NCBI RefSeq assembly: GCF_004000275.1
Contig: NZ_RCIP01000003.1
Location: 310,001 to 374,000 of the forward strand
Source of the DNA: Saccharospirillum alexandrii
Lineage (GTDB): Bacteria; Pseudomonadota; Gammaproteobacteria; Pseudomonadales; Natronospirillaceae
Direction of reading: 5' to 3'
Length of the DNA: 64,000 nucleotides
Shown: positions 9,371 to 17,614 of the stretch, piece by piece
How positions within the stretch are numbered: position 1 is the first letter of the stretch
Layout: each line of letters starts with the position of its first letter
Translations under genes and position numbers: made by a program
Notes under the pieces: model-generated
Told to the model about the DNA's origin: nothing
What the model saw: the letters and a program-made list of their open reading frames with translations, nothing else
The model's database searches: none

Positions 9371-9512
9371 GTCTCCCGGTTGAGGCGCTACCTGTTCTGA
9401 TTATAGAACGAAAGATTCATTTTTTGCACCTGCACGAGCCTATCGTTCCATTGGTAATATACCAATCGTACCTACGACGTAATCCAACCAGAACCAACCA
9501 GGAGATCGAGCA
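9371..9512. promoter_or_regulatory. LysR-type promoter module, copy 2 (parental arrangement)
   Basis: This divergent gap lies between the intact LysR gene and the pirin operon. It contains the perfect palindrome ATTGGTA-ATA-TACCAAT at 9450-9466, a T-N11-A type LysR box, and a second partial match (cgttcc, cgtacc) on either side. It ends in the aaccaaccaggagatcgagc leader with AGGAG. Copies lie at 6485-6640 and 24946-25091. Only this one keeps both an intact regulator and the full palindrome, so it is probably the source copy. Confidence 0.75.
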
Positions 9513-10415
9513 ATGAACGCAGCTGCCTCTTTAGCCGAAAAATCGGTTGTCAAACGCAGTCCGGCCGCATCTGTCACACGGCCCAAGCGTGGCCACTCAC
9601 TCAGCATCGGCACGGGGTTTACCGGGGTCTCATTTCGGGAGCGGGATTTCGCTGGTGCAATGGATCCGCTGGTAATGGTGGATCACTACCGCATGAGAGA
9701 ACCGACCTTTGGTGCCCACCCCCACGCTGGCCTCTCCGCTGTGTCCGTGCTCTTTGAAGACAGCGAGGGCAAATTCCATAACCGGGATTCACTTGGCAAC
9801 GACTTTGATTTGATGGCTGGCGACCTGTACTGGCTAAAAGCCGGCTCCGGCGCTGTTCACGATGAGGCCCCCAGGGTCGGCGCAAGCATTCACGGCTTAC
9901 AGGTATTTGTGAACCTTCCCGCGCGGATGAAACGAGATGCGCCCGAATCACTGCATGTTAAAGCACAGGACATACCCGTCCTGGAAAGCAAAGGCAGCCG
10001 GGTTCGCGTCATACTCGGAGACAGTAACGGCATTACCGGTCAGGTATCACCAGCGCTGCCCATGACCATTCTCGACGGAAAGATCGCTGCCGGATCAGCC
10101 TTTGCCCACGACTTGCAGGCTGGAGAAAACGGATGGGTATATGCAATAGAAGGCGAGGTCGAACTCACTCTTGCGGCTGAACAAGTAAGACTTCAAGCAG
10201 GCGAATCCATCGCTATTGAAACAACTTCCGGTTCTGCTGCCCATACGATTGAGATTACCGATGCTACCGACTCAGGCGCACACTTTGCCCTATTTTCCGC
10301 CCTACCCGTTAAGGAACCGTTCATCCAGAAGGGCCCCTTCGTGATGAACAATGAGGCTGAAATAGCACAGGTTGAAGCAGACTATGCGGCTGGTAAATTC
10401 GGCCACCTCGAATAA
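9513..10415 (+). CDS. Pirin family protein
   Basis: 300 residues in the bicupin pirin fold. The metal-binding motif of the first cupin is seen in FGAHPHAGLSAVSVLFEDSE (His residues around 70-75), and ALPVKEPFIQKGPFVMN matches the conserved C-terminal pirin segment. Pirins are iron-binding; some oxidise quercetin, others act as redox-sensing cofactors. The exact role here is unknown. It is the first gene of an operon with an FMN reductase and a DUF2798 protein, under the LysR-type promoter. This suggests a role in redox or electrophile stress. Confidence 0.93.
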   Translation: MNAAASLAEKSVVKRSPAASVTRPKRGHSLSIGTGFTGVSFRERDFAGAMDPLVMVDHYRMREPTFGAHPHAGLSAVSVLFEDSEGKFHNRDSLGNDFDLMAGDLYWLKAGSGAVHDEAPRVGASIHGLQVFVNLPARMKRDAPESLHVKAQDIPVLESKGSRVRVILGDSNGITGQVSPALPMTILDGKIAAGSAFAHDLQAGENGWVYAIEGEVELTLAAEQVRLQAGESIAIETTSGSAAHTIEITDATDSGAHFALFSALPVKEPFIQKGPFVMNNEAEIAQVEADYAAGKFGHLE

Positions 10416-10455
10416 TCCCACAGATCTTGAGTGATCACTTTAACAGGAGAAGAAC

Positions 10456-10986
10456 ATGAAAGTATTAGCATTCGCAGCAAGCAATAGCCGTAAATCGATC
10501 AACAAGGATCTAATTCGCTATACCTCTACCCTGTTGCCCGACAGCGACGTCGACATTATCGACATCAGCGACTATGAGATGCCCATCTACAACAGCGACC
10601 TCGAGGATGCCCATGGCATACCCGAAGCAGCATCCCGCTTTCTCGATAAAATCGCGGAATCAGATGCGCTGGTGATCTCCTACGCGGAGCACAACGGCAA
10701 CTATACCGCGGCCTATAAAAACCTGTTTGACTGGGCTTCACGGAAAAACCGGGAAGTCTATCAGGGCAAACCAATCATCATGCTCTCGACATCGCCGGGC
10801 GCGAGTGGCGCGAGAAGTGTTTTATCCCTTGCTGTTGAATCCGCACACTTTTTTGCGGGCAAGGTGATGGCCTCTTTGTCAGTCCCTGATTTCTTCAAGA
10901 ACTTTGACCGGGACGAAGGTGTACTCACCAACCCGGAGATGGTCGCGCAGCTAGAAGACGCATTGTCACCGCTGCAACAGGCCTAA
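10456..10986 (+). CDS. NADPH-dependent FMN reductase family protein
   Basis: 176 residues with a flavodoxin-like fold. Motifs are the N-terminal phosphate-binding loop FAASNSRKSINKDL, MPIYNSDLED (PxYN.D) and the flavin-contact segment SYAEHNGNYTAAYKN with KPIIMLSTSPG. The expected reaction is reduction of FMN or of quinone/azo substrates with NAD(P)H. It lies 40 bases after the pirin gene with its own AGGAG, in the same operon. It may work in redox defence together with the pirin and the quinone reductase-like protein of the sister operon. Confidence 0.93.
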   Translation: MKVLAFAASNSRKSINKDLIRYTSTLLPDSDVDIIDISDYEMPIYNSDLEDAHGIPEAASRFLDKIAESDALVISYAEHNGNYTAAYKNLFDWASRKNREVYQGKPIIMLSTSPGASGARSVLSLAVESAHFFAGKVMASLSVPDFFKNFDRDEGVLTNPEMVAQLEDALSPLQQA

Positions 10987-11012
10987 AAAATAACCAACAG
11001 GAGATTGCCAAA

Positions 11013-11240
11013 ATGATTCCGCGCAGGTTCCAGTTTCACACATTTTCTTTTTTCATGTCGCTTGCGATGTCAGGCGTGATGTCTCTAGCCATGTTGTCGA
11101 TAGAGTTAGCCGACGTCATTGATGTGATAAAGCAATGGCCTGGGGCTTGGGGAATATCCATGCTGGTCGCGTTTCCGGTTAGCATGGTGATCGTACCGGT
11201 TACGCAAAAACTGGTATCGAGAATAATAATCAGTGAATAG
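11013..11240 (+). CDS. DUF2798 small membrane protein
   Basis: 75 residues with two membrane spans separated by a short loop. The pattern FHTFSFFMSLAMSGVMSLAM... WPGAWGISMLVAFPVSM.IVPV is characteristic of DUF2798. Function is unknown. It is the third gene of the pirin operon, 26 bases after the FMN reductase stop, with AGGAG upstream. Members of this family are often last in operons regulated by LysR or TetR proteins. Confidence 0.88.
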   Translation: MIPRRFQFHTFSFFMSLAMSGVMSLAMLSIELADVIDVIKQWPGAWGISMLVAFPVSMVIVPVTQKLVSRIIISE

Positions 11241-11369
11241 AGGTTCCTTGGACGCCCAACTCTATTTCAATAATCCCAACTGTCATAAATGGGATTTTGA
11301 AAGCCGCTGAGTGTAGGAAAATTCGTAGGACCCTAGCTTTTCTAATTTCAAGAATTAGCGAGCTAACTG

Positions 11370-11407
11370 GACACCCATTACAGTTACAAGCTGTAATGAT
11401 GGGTGTC
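11370..11407. repeat. Strong GACACCCA hairpin, REP-like
   Basis: The arms GACACCCATTACAG and CTGTAAT-GAT-GGGTGTC are complementary apart from a 3-base insertion in the right arm. The hairpin lies about 20 bases upstream of a RAYT transposase relic. Its left arm, GACACCCA, begins the short dispersed repeats at 16728, 18128, 25128 and 30696. It is a good candidate for the REP sequence cognate to this RAYT. Confidence 0.7.
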
Positions 11408-11429
11408 TATGTATACTTGAGGTATTTTC

Positions 11430-11556
11430 GCTAAACATCAATGCCGAGAAAGCTAAGGCTTGGACAGATAGCCAAGTGATTGAGCATTGGCACATGCTGT
11501 ATTCCGGAAACTTCGTGCCCCGGCAGTACATGGCCGGAAAAGTCCTGTACGAATGT
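11430..11556 (+). pseudogene. RAYT transposase relic, middle fragment
   Basis: Aligns closely with about 34022-34150 of the intact RAYT gene. Shared blocks include gccaagtgattgagc and gctgtattccggaaacttc, and the reading continues to the equivalent of the GKDLYE residues. Both ends of the gene are missing. It covers the region just after the HUH motif, so it cannot be active. Confidence 0.9.
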
Positions 11557-11558
11557 TC

Positions 11559-11978
11559 TTACTGTGCCTGTCTTATTGGCTCTCTATCTTTAATAAAAAC
11601 ATAGAGTGCTGATATGAAAATAGCTAACAGAATCAAAAAGAACGATATAACCATCAGTGGTAGAAAAAACACAACATCATATGCAACAGGTGTAAATCCA
11701 AATGGTAATAGTGCATAAGTAAGCAATAAAATTACACCGACAGACAACGAGGATAATTCAAGAGCTTTCTTTGTTCTGAAAAAGATCGGTTTTGTAACAA
11801 CGTTCTTGAAGAAATAGCTTACTACTGTGTATGTAAATGCACTGAGCAGAATAGCAAGCACAGAATCCATGTCAAAATAGATATGCAGCCAGTCGATATA
11901 AATCAATATAAATATAGAAGTAGCTACTGCATTAATTATAATGATCTTCTTACACGCGAAACTCAACCTACTTGACAT
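11559..11978 (-). CDS. Four-span membrane protein, hypothetical
   Basis: 139 residues with four predicted membrane helices (about 12-30, 40-58, 78-95 and 103-130) and a short charged C-terminus. The coding sequence is AT-rich, unlike the pirin operon beside it, which points to acquisition by transfer. I do not recognise a family. The gene abuts a RAYT relic at its 3' end and has its own promoter region at 11979-12100. Confidence 0.6.
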   Translation of the reverse strand: MSSRLSFACKKIIIINAVATSIFILIYIDWLHIYFDMDSVLAILLSAFTYTVVSYFFKNVVTKPIFFRTKKALELSSLSVGVILLLTYALLPFGFTPVAYDVVFFLPLMVISFFLILLAIFISALYVFIKDREPIRQAQ

Positions 11979-12185
11979 ACTATTCTCCCAAAATAATTGG
12001 AGTTATATTAAGTAAATTCGGAACCAGCTTCGTAGTCAAAATGAATCCCGTGTCATCTGATAATTTCGATTCTCTACATGCCCAATCACTTTTTAGCTTT
12101 CTTTAGACTAGCCACTATTCGCGGGTTTGGCCAATACCAGGCTGCACTCGCCCCTGTCTTCCCGGGACTGTCTCACCCCGATAGG

Positions 12186-12270
12186 GTGGGCACTCATCAC
12201 ATTCAATAGCGTCAAGCTATAAGGTGCATGAGTTAGATGGGTGGTTAATGTACATGTCCTAATAGCCACC
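12186..12270. repeat. Possible degenerate copy of the GACACCCA repeat plus a TGTACA-centred short repeat
   Basis: Read on the minus strand, 12186-12240 starts CACCCATCTAACTCATG and ends CTATTGAATGTG, resembling the copies at 16728 and 18128. The adjoining ttaatgtacatgtcctaatagcc also occurs, slightly changed, at 25335-25358. The rest of the gap 11979-12307 contains no gene that I can support. Confidence 0.35.
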
Positions 12271-12307
12271 CTACTTTTCCTATTGATTTTTAGTATTTTC
12301 TGCTTCA

Positions 12308-12721
12308 TTACCGACCCGCGCGGCTTGGCTCGTGCCCATCATACTGAGGTAGTTCTGCATCCAGATCATCCCAACTTGCTCTTGAGGACATAAAATTGTG
12401 CGACATTGGCCTCTCCACAATATCCGTATCCAAAATTCCTAGCCGTAAACGCAATAACTCTGGCGATGCGTCATTACTGCTAAAGATGGGCGATGCACAG
12501 ACTTTGCAAAAATGTCGTTTCTTGCCCGGCGCCATTTCATAATAGCCAATTTTCTCTTGGCCTGTTTTAATGATGAAACCCGCTCTAGCTACAAAACCAT
12601 TTGTTGCGTATGCGGTGCCACTGCTTTTTCTGCATTTTGAACAATGGCAATGAATGATTGACTCAATGCCACCATTTATTTCTATTGTTACATCACCACA
12701 CAGACAGCTACCCTGATACAT
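12308..12721 (-). CDS. GFA (glutathione-dependent formaldehyde-activating) family zinc protein
   Basis: 137 residues with the Mss4-like zinc-binding fold. Cys ligands are seen in GSCLCGDV, HCHCSKCRKSSG and HFCKVCASPIF. GFA proteins were named for formaldehyde/glutathione adduct formation, but most members, including this one by sequence alone, have no proven reaction. The C-terminus is basic. It is isolated from neighbours and transcribed towards a gene-poor gap. AGGAG is present just upstream of the ATG. Confidence 0.9.
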   Translation of the reverse strand: MYQGSCLCGDVTIEINGGIESIIHCHCSKCRKSSGTAYATNGFVARAGFIIKTGQEKIGYYEMAPGKKRHFCKVCASPIFSSNDASPELLRLRLGILDTDIVERPMSHNFMSSRASWDDLDAELPQYDGHEPSRAGR

Positions 12722-12819
12722 TTAATCTCCTTATGCTAACAGCTTCATTATTGACATTTCCGAAGGTGATCCCGCCAGATAGGATCTAAAATCTACCACG
12801 GGCCAACCAGGCCTCCTAC

Positions 12820-12947
12820 CTGAACACTTGACCAGTCAAAGTTTAGCCAGTTTTTTGTACAGCATCCAACTTAAGCAGGCCGTCAGGGTAAGACGCAATG
12901 CCACGCTCAAGGAAACCCCAGATCGCTCTGGAGGCGACGCCCTACTA
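12820..12947 (+). pseudogene. RAYT transposase relic, 5' fragment
   Basis: Matches the region upstream of and through the first 18 codons of the intact RAYT gene (33725-33845). Shared blocks are ggccgtcagggtaagac, atgccacg.tcaagga and gccagatcgc.ctggaggcga. The homology ends exactly where the stop codon of the MFS gene on the other strand begins. The insertion or deletion that left this relic may therefore have set the present C-terminus of the MFS protein. Confidence 0.88.
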
Positions 12948-14291
12948 TTAATCTGGCCACTTCGGGTGAAGGCTATCGATAACATAAGTGTGGCTGTGCT
13001 GACGGCCGGTCGTTAAAGTATGTGGGTGATCACTGGCCAGATCATCGTGCCGATGTGCGTGCACTAGCTTATCATCCGGTGGCCAGAGCCTGATTGCTGC
13101 GATCAGCGCAAGAAAGCCTAGGCTGGCAAGGGTTAACAACGCAATCTGGATGCCGGCCACGGACCCCAGCCAGCCTGCAAGAGGGTAGGAAACTAACCAG
13201 CCAAGATGGGATAGAGAAAATTGAGCGGCAAACATGGAAGCCCGGTCTTCCCTGTTGGAAGACCGTGTTAGTAGCCTGCCCACAGGCGTTTGTGCTGCGG
13301 AGAAGCCAACACCAAGATACGCCCATACCGGCAACAGCCAGGCCAACTGGGTAACCGGTATTGTGAAGGCGAGCCCGGAGACAAGAATGCCTCCCGCCAC
13401 CAGCATAACCTCCCGATCCCGCCACCGCTTTAGCACCACCGGCAGCAGCAAAGCGGCGACCATCGAGCCGGCACCAAAGGCAGCGAACGCAATGGCTGTA
13501 TCCTGGTCAGTTAATCCAAATTGCCCCTTTACCAGCACTACGGTGTTAACGATAACCATGGCACCGGCCAAGCTAACAACCAGATTAAGGGCCAGCAACC
13601 CGCGCAAACGGGGGGTTGCTGCGAATATTCTGAAGCCGCGCCAGGCCCGTTCGTAGGCCCCCCTCTGTTCCTTTGGTTTTGAGCCCGGCGGCAAGGCAAC
13701 CGAAACAACCAGTATGGCTGATGCGATAAACCCGATGACCGTACCCGAATATAACCCTTGCCAACTGGTTGCCAGTAACATCAGCGCCGCTAATGCCGGG
13801 CTGACCAGATTTTCCAGATCGTACGCCAGGCGCGACAGCGACAAGGCTTTGGTGTAATCGTCTTCATTTGGCAGGGTATCTGGAATAATAGACTGAAAGG
13901 TGGGCGTAAACGCTGCTGAGGCCGATTGCAGAACGGCGATCAGCACGTACACCTGCCAGACACTGGTAACGAAAGGCAGCGCCAATGCCGTTCCCGCACG
14001 AGCCAGGTCCAAGGACACCAGCATCGTCCGCCTGGGAAGGCGTTCAGCGATGGCCGCCGCCAGTGGCGCAATTAACACATAGGCGATCATTTTGATCGCC
14101 ATGGCCGTTCCCAGTACCTGCCCCGCGCTGTCTCCTGCCAAATCGAACGCCATAAGGCTCAGCGCCACGGTTGCCAAACCCGTCCCCAGCAGGGCGACAA
14201 CCTGTGCTAAAAAAAGGGTGCGGTAGATTCTGTGTTTCAGAATATGAAGCATGGTTACCAGAGCCGATCCTACATGTCGGTGGGAAGGCAC
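12948..14291 (-). CDS. MFS exporter with a histidine-rich C-terminal tail
   Basis: 447 residues with about twelve membrane helices in the MFS_3 / enterobactin-exporter-like arrangement. The RLPRRTMLVSLDL loop between helices 2 and 3 marks the major facilitator fold. I chose the GTG at 14291 because GGGAGG lies 9 bases upstream; an internal ATG at 14252 has a weaker site. The last 35 residues, after the final helix, are His-rich (HAHRHDDLASDHPHT... RQHSHTY), suggesting metal binding. It diverges from the His-rich protein and HupE genes. A role in metal efflux is possible but inferred. The tail ends at a transposase relic. Confidence 0.85.
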   Translation of the reverse strand: MPSHRHVGSALVTMLHILKHRIYRTLFLAQVVALLGTGLATVALSLMAFDLAGDSAGQVLGTAMAIKMIAYVLIAPLAAAIAERLPRRTMLVSLDLARAGTALALPFVTSVWQVYVLIAVLQSASAAFTPTFQSIIPDTLPNEDDYTKALSLSRLAYDLENLVSPALAALMLLATSWQGLYSGTVIGFIASAILVVSVALPPGSKPKEQRGAYERAWRGFRIFAATPRLRGLLALNLVVSLAGAMVIVNTVVLVKGQFGLTDQDTAIAFAAFGAGSMVAALLLPVVLKRWRDREVMLVAGGILVSGLAFTIPVTQLAWLLPVWAYLGVGFSAAQTPVGRLLTRSSNREDRASMFAAQFSLSHLGWLVSYPLAGWLGSVAGIQIALLTLASLGFLALIAAIRLWPPDDKLVHAHRHDDLASDHPHTLTTGRQHSHTYVIDSLHPKWPD

Positions 14292-14312
14292 TGCATGTTG
14301 CCTCCCTGTTCA

Positions 14313-14337
14313 ATTAGCAGTAATATTTTTTGCTAAT
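14313..14337. promoter_or_regulatory. Inverted repeat in the MFS/HupE divergent promoter
   Basis: Perfect 7-base arms, ATTAGCA (14313-14319) and TGCTAAT (14331-14337), around an 11-base AT-rich spacer. It lies 22 bases before the MFS start codon and 65 before the His-rich protein. The shape suits a metalloregulator operator of the ArsR or MerR type. No regulator gene is adjacent, so the identity of the binding protein is open. Confidence 0.5.
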
Positions 14338-14402
14338 ACTGTACGCATAGTAGTATCTATCACACCTTTACTCTACCAGCCGGGCTATCACGCTAACCAC
14401 CT

Positions 14403-14759
14403 ATGAGATTGGCTTTCGAACACAACCCGTGGATTCCAGTGCTTGTCATGCTGCTTGTGCTGGCTGGCACACCACTGTCTGCCATGGGGGAGCTTCTGTC
14501 CCATAGCTTGCCTGAACTTAACCCTCCCCCGGGACTGAGTCATTCCAGCCACAGCCACAGCCAGCACCATGACGAATCTGAATCTCACAATCACCACAAC
14601 GCTTCCAATCATAGCCATGAGTCTGCAGACCACCTGAGACTTAATTTACTAACAACGACGTCAGCTACGTTCAAGCAATGTGCTTTAGGCGTTGATGACA
14701 CTCCGCGCACGGCTTGTTATCGGTTTTACCGCCCGCCCAGACCGGTTCTGCCTGGTTAA
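14403..14759 (+). CDS. Histidine-rich exported small protein
   Basis: 118 residues. A signal peptide or anchor at residues 11-29 ends near LSAMG. Residues about 40-77 are dominated by His, Ser and Asn (SHSSHSHSQHHDESESHNHH followed by HSHES), a typical divalent metal-binding region. Two cysteines and a basic, proline-rich C-terminus follow. It probably binds zinc, nickel, cobalt or copper in the periplasm. No ribosome site is evident at the ATG. It is followed after 46 bases by the HupE gene and probably shares its transcript. Confidence 0.65.
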   Translation: MRLAFEHNPWIPVLVMLLVLAGTPLSAMGELLSHSLPELNPPPGLSHSSHSHSQHHDESESHNHHNASNHSHESADHLRLNLLTTTSATFKQCALGVDDTPRTACYRFYRPPRPVLPG

Positions 14760-14805
14760 AAACAACGGCTAACCCGCTTAATCATTCAGCAAAATCGGAG
14801 CATTT

Positions 14806-15540
14806 ATGGTATTCCCTTATACCCGTACACGCTGGCGTGCGCGCAACAGTGCCAGTGCGTCTTATCTTGCCTGGCTATTTATAGCGATCTGCTTGCTTTT
14901 CCTGAGCACCGACACCTTCGCCCACGCTGTTGCTGAAGGCGACAAGGGCTATATTCAGGAAATCACCGGTATTCATCTGGTCTCGTTTATGTATCTGGGT
15001 GCCAAACACATGGTGACTGGCTACGACCACTTATTGTTTTTACTCGGTGTCATCTTCTTCCTCTACCGCATCCAGCATATTGCTGTTTATGTGAGTCTGT
15101 TCGCTCTTGGGCACTCAACAACCATGTTGCTCGGCGTGTACTTCAACATAGGCATCAACAGCTACCTTATTGATGCCATTATTGGACTCTCGGTCGTTTA
15201 TAAAGCACTCGATAACCTGGGTGCTTATCAACGCTGGTTTGGCATTCAACCAAACACCAAGGCAGCGACTTTGATTTTCGGTCTTTTTCATGGTTTCGGC
15301 CTGTCCACAAAAATTCTTGAATACGACATTGCAACTGACGGCCTCGTACCGAACTTGCTTGCCTTCAATGTTGGTGTGGAAGTTGGTCAACTCATCGCTC
15401 TTACCATGATACTCATTGCCATGAGCTTCTGGCGCAAGACAGATGGTTTTTTCCGGCATGCCTATTCCGCTAACGTTGCCATGATGAGCGCTGGGTTCCT
15501 GCTCATTGGTTATCAGCTGACAGGCTATTTTGTCGTTTAA
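14806..15540 (+). CDS. HupE/UreJ-family membrane protein
   Basis: 244 residues: an N-terminal signal segment, then five or six membrane helices. Family hallmarks are GAKHMVTGYDHLLFLLG, FALGHSTTMLL and IFGLFHGFGLS, whose His and Asp residues are proposed metal ligands in HupE/UreJ proteins. The family includes Ni/Co permeases, but the HupE/UreJ_2 subgroup is poorly characterised. GGAG precedes the ATG. The next gene follows after 15 bases, so both are co-transcribed. The His-rich neighbours on both sides support a metal-related role. Confidence 0.88.
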   Translation: MVFPYTRTRWRARNSASASYLAWLFIAICLLFLSTDTFAHAVAEGDKGYIQEITGIHLVSFMYLGAKHMVTGYDHLLFLLGVIFFLYRIQHIAVYVSLFALGHSTTMLLGVYFNIGINSYLIDAIIGLSVVYKALDNLGAYQRWFGIQPNTKAATLIFGLFHGFGLSTKILEYDIATDGLVPNLLAFNVGVEVGQLIALTMILIAMSFWRKTDGFFRHAYSANVAMMSAGFLLIGYQLTGYFVV

Positions 15541-15555
15541 CATCGGAGATTTATT

Positions 15556-16230
15556 ATGTACAACACCACTAAACCTTCCAGAAACGACCTCCCCAGCACT
15601 GCGCAGCTGATTCGATCTACCATCCTTGCTGCGACAGTTGCCGTGATTCTGCTCATTACGGTCGTGTTGCCTGCCGAATACGCTGTAGACCCAACCGGTG
15701 CGGGTCGCGTTCTCGGACTTACCGAAATGGGGGAAATAAAAATGCAACTGGCGGCAGAAGCAGCAGCCGAGGAAGCAGTGCAGCCAATACCCGTTGAATC
15801 GGCTAGAGACACTAACTCGGACACAACAGCCGCTCTGCCAGCCGAGACTACCGCCCCCGAATCCGGCATTCAGGCAGACACGGTGGCAGGCACTACAGCA
15901 TCAGAGACCGGGCCTTCATGGAAAGACGAAGTACGCGTTGTACTAACCCCGGGTGAAGGCACCGAATTCAAACTGACCATGGAGTCGGGGAGTGTGGCCC
16001 TCTACTCCTGGGTTTCATTAGGAGGGCCCATAAACTATGACACACATGGTGATGGTAATGGTCAGTCAATCTCCTATGAAAAAGGCCGTGGGGTCCCAAG
16101 CGATGAAGGAGAACTGAAAGCTGCCTTCACCGGGAATCACGGCTGGTTCTTCCGCAACCGAAACGACGATGATATTACCTTGGAGTTGCGCACGGGTGGT
16201 GACTATGGCGAGTTGAAACGCATGATGTAA
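15556..16230 (+). CDS. Transmembrane anchor protein of the HupE locus
   Basis: 224 residues. One membrane span lies at about 25-43, followed by EYAVDPTGAGRVLGLTEMGE, a low-complexity Ala/Glu/Thr linker (about 55-110) and a C-terminal beta-rich domain. That domain ends in GNHGWFFRNRNDDDITLELR and YGELK. This matches the group annotated as transmembrane anchor proteins, regularly found behind HupE/UreJ genes. It is probably a periplasmic partner of the HupE protein. The C-terminal domain may sense or bind its ligand, but no function is proven. GGAG lies upstream of the ATG. Confidence 0.82.
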   Translation: MYNTTKPSRNDLPSTAQLIRSTILAATVAVILLITVVLPAEYAVDPTGAGRVLGLTEMGEIKMQLAAEAAAEEAVQPIPVESARDTNSDTTAALPAETTAPESGIQADTVAGTTASETGPSWKDEVRVVLTPGEGTEFKLTMESGSVALYSWVSLGGPINYDTHGDGNGQSISYEKGRGVPSDEGELKAAFTGNHGWFFRNRNDDDITLELRTGGDYGELKRMM

Positions 16231-16302
16231 ATGTGATCAGACGTGCCTCGCGATCGTAATTGATCGAAAAGCCAATCACGCGCAATAATGCCAACTCACA
16301 CA

Positions 16303-16330
16303 GCGGGGCTTACAGGCCCCGCCTTATTTG
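16303..16330 (+). terminator. Rho-independent terminator of the HupE operon
   Basis: The stem GCGGGGC / GCCCCGC with a 6-base loop is followed by CTTATTTG. It lies 73 bases after the last stop of the operon. The T-run is weak. Confidence 0.65.
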
Positions 16331-16348
16331 ACTTGATCTTATGGCGGG

Positions 16349-16526
16349 CACACCTGAATAATTCCGAGCATACTTTCGCCAAAGGTCAGATCGCTACTGC
16401 ACAGGAAGCCCAGAAATAACCAGAGCCCCATCAACCAAAAGCACGGTTCTCGCTTGTAGGTTACCCGTGTCAGGATATGCCCACCGGCCTTGCCTTTCGG
16501 CTACCGGATTACCTGGAACTGGCTGA
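16349..16526 (+). pseudogene. RAYT transposase relic, C-terminal fragment
   Basis: Corresponds to about 34380-34562 of the intact gene. Shared words include cacacctgaa, atcaaccaaaa, taggttacccg.g.caggat and acctggaactgg. The reading frame is broken by a stop after AQK. The remaining gap 16527-16980 holds a dispersed repeat (16728) and otherwise nothing that I recognise. Confidence 0.85.
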
Positions 16527-16727
16527 CGTTCTCCTGCGCCTAACAATCGCGCTGTTAAAGCGTAATATTCAGAATGGGGCAGACTTCATTCTTCGCTACC
16601 CATCGCTAAACTGTTGTTATTTTCCGCGGTCAAATTCATGTCAAACCCTACAACGATAGCTGTGGCAACTAGACGCCGCGATTCTTTGATGGCTGCCTGA
16701 TCAGGGCGCCCGGTACAGAGTCAACGT

Positions 16728-16794
16728 GGACACCCATTACAATTCATAGCGCCACACTATGAAAGACAGGATCACAATAGTCGACTTTTGTGTC
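16728..16794 (+). repeat. Dispersed ~67-bp repeat, GACACCCA family
   Basis: Begins GGACACCCATTAC and ends ATAGTCGACTTTTGTG. The same ends, with a similar length, occur at 18128, 25128 and 30696. The ATAGTCGACTAT end alone occurs at about 27885 and 29810. All lie in the accessory half near RAYT relics. Confidence 0.6.
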
Positions 16795-16980
16795 TATTCT
16801 TTCAGTCTTCAGGTATTTCAAGGTCCCTTCGTTAGTGTGCACATACAGTTAACCCTTCCTCGTTACTCGTCTATTCTGGGTGTCTCGCCAACGCTATTGG
16901 CAGCCGTCTAAGGTACATGGCCCATTCATCGTGTATGTTCAATAACATTGCTATCGCTCGCCCAGGGAGGCCAACTAAGA

Positions 16981-17553
16981 ATGCAGCCTATGTTGGATCA
17001 GGTATTCAAAAACGCCGGCATACAAGTTGGTGATGAGGATGCCCTTGTAAGACTATTTTCCTACCGTTTGTTCAGTGCTCGAGAGCCTGTTTTACAGTCG
17101 GGCCAAGCCTGGCGGCAGTTGTACTATATACAGAGCGGCCTCATTCGTTTGTTTTACACCGACGAAGATGGTAACGATTACAATAAAGGGTTTTTCCGCG
17201 AAAGGCATTGCCTGTGGCCCGTCGCACCCCGGGACCGAGAGCAAGGCGTGCTGTTCAGCATTGCAACCATCGAGCCCACAGAAGTATTGGTTTGTGATAT
17301 CGACGCGCTTTACCATCATCTGGAGGCGCAAGGTCTGTGGCAACGCTTTGCGCTGTACTACGCAGAACGGCTGCTAGAGAGCAAATTCCAACGCGAACAC
17401 GACTTGCTGACCATGAAAGCCCGGGAGAGGTATATAAAACTGAAAGCCGACCTGCCCGACCTGATCGCCCGTATTCCGGACTACCATTTGGCGAGCTATT
17501 TGGGAGTGACAAACGTCTCCCTGTCACGTTTGAAGCGTGGTATTAACAAATGA
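16981..17553 (+). CDS. Crp/Fnr-family transcriptional regulator
   Basis: 190 residues. A cyclic-nucleotide-binding-type beta-roll spans about 20-120 (motif FSAREPVLQSGQ... YYIQSGLIRLF), followed by a dimer helix. The C-terminal HTH contains IPDYHLASYLGVTNVSLSRL. No cysteine cluster for an iron-sulphur centre is present and the canonical cAMP contacts are absent, so the ligand is unknown. I chose the ATG at 16981 because AGGGAGG lies 10 bases upstream; the frame opens earlier at 16948. It precedes a DUF1772 gene by 62 bases and probably controls it. Confidence 0.88.
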   Translation: MQPMLDQVFKNAGIQVGDEDALVRLFSYRLFSAREPVLQSGQAWRQLYYIQSGLIRLFYTDEDGNDYNKGFFRERHCLWPVAPRDREQGVLFSIATIEPTEVLVCDIDALYHHLEAQGLWQRFALYYAERLLESKFQREHDLLTMKARERYIKLKADLPDLIARIPDYHLASYLGVTNVSLSRLKRGINK

Positions 17554-17614
17554 TAACGCCATCAACCGGTCACGAAAGTACCCTTGGCGACTGACTCAAT
17601 GATCGGAGAGCGGC

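Noticed and set aside
14044-14313. 89-residue frame overlapping the MFS gene start
   Set aside because: It is an out-of-frame shadow of the MFS coding sequence.
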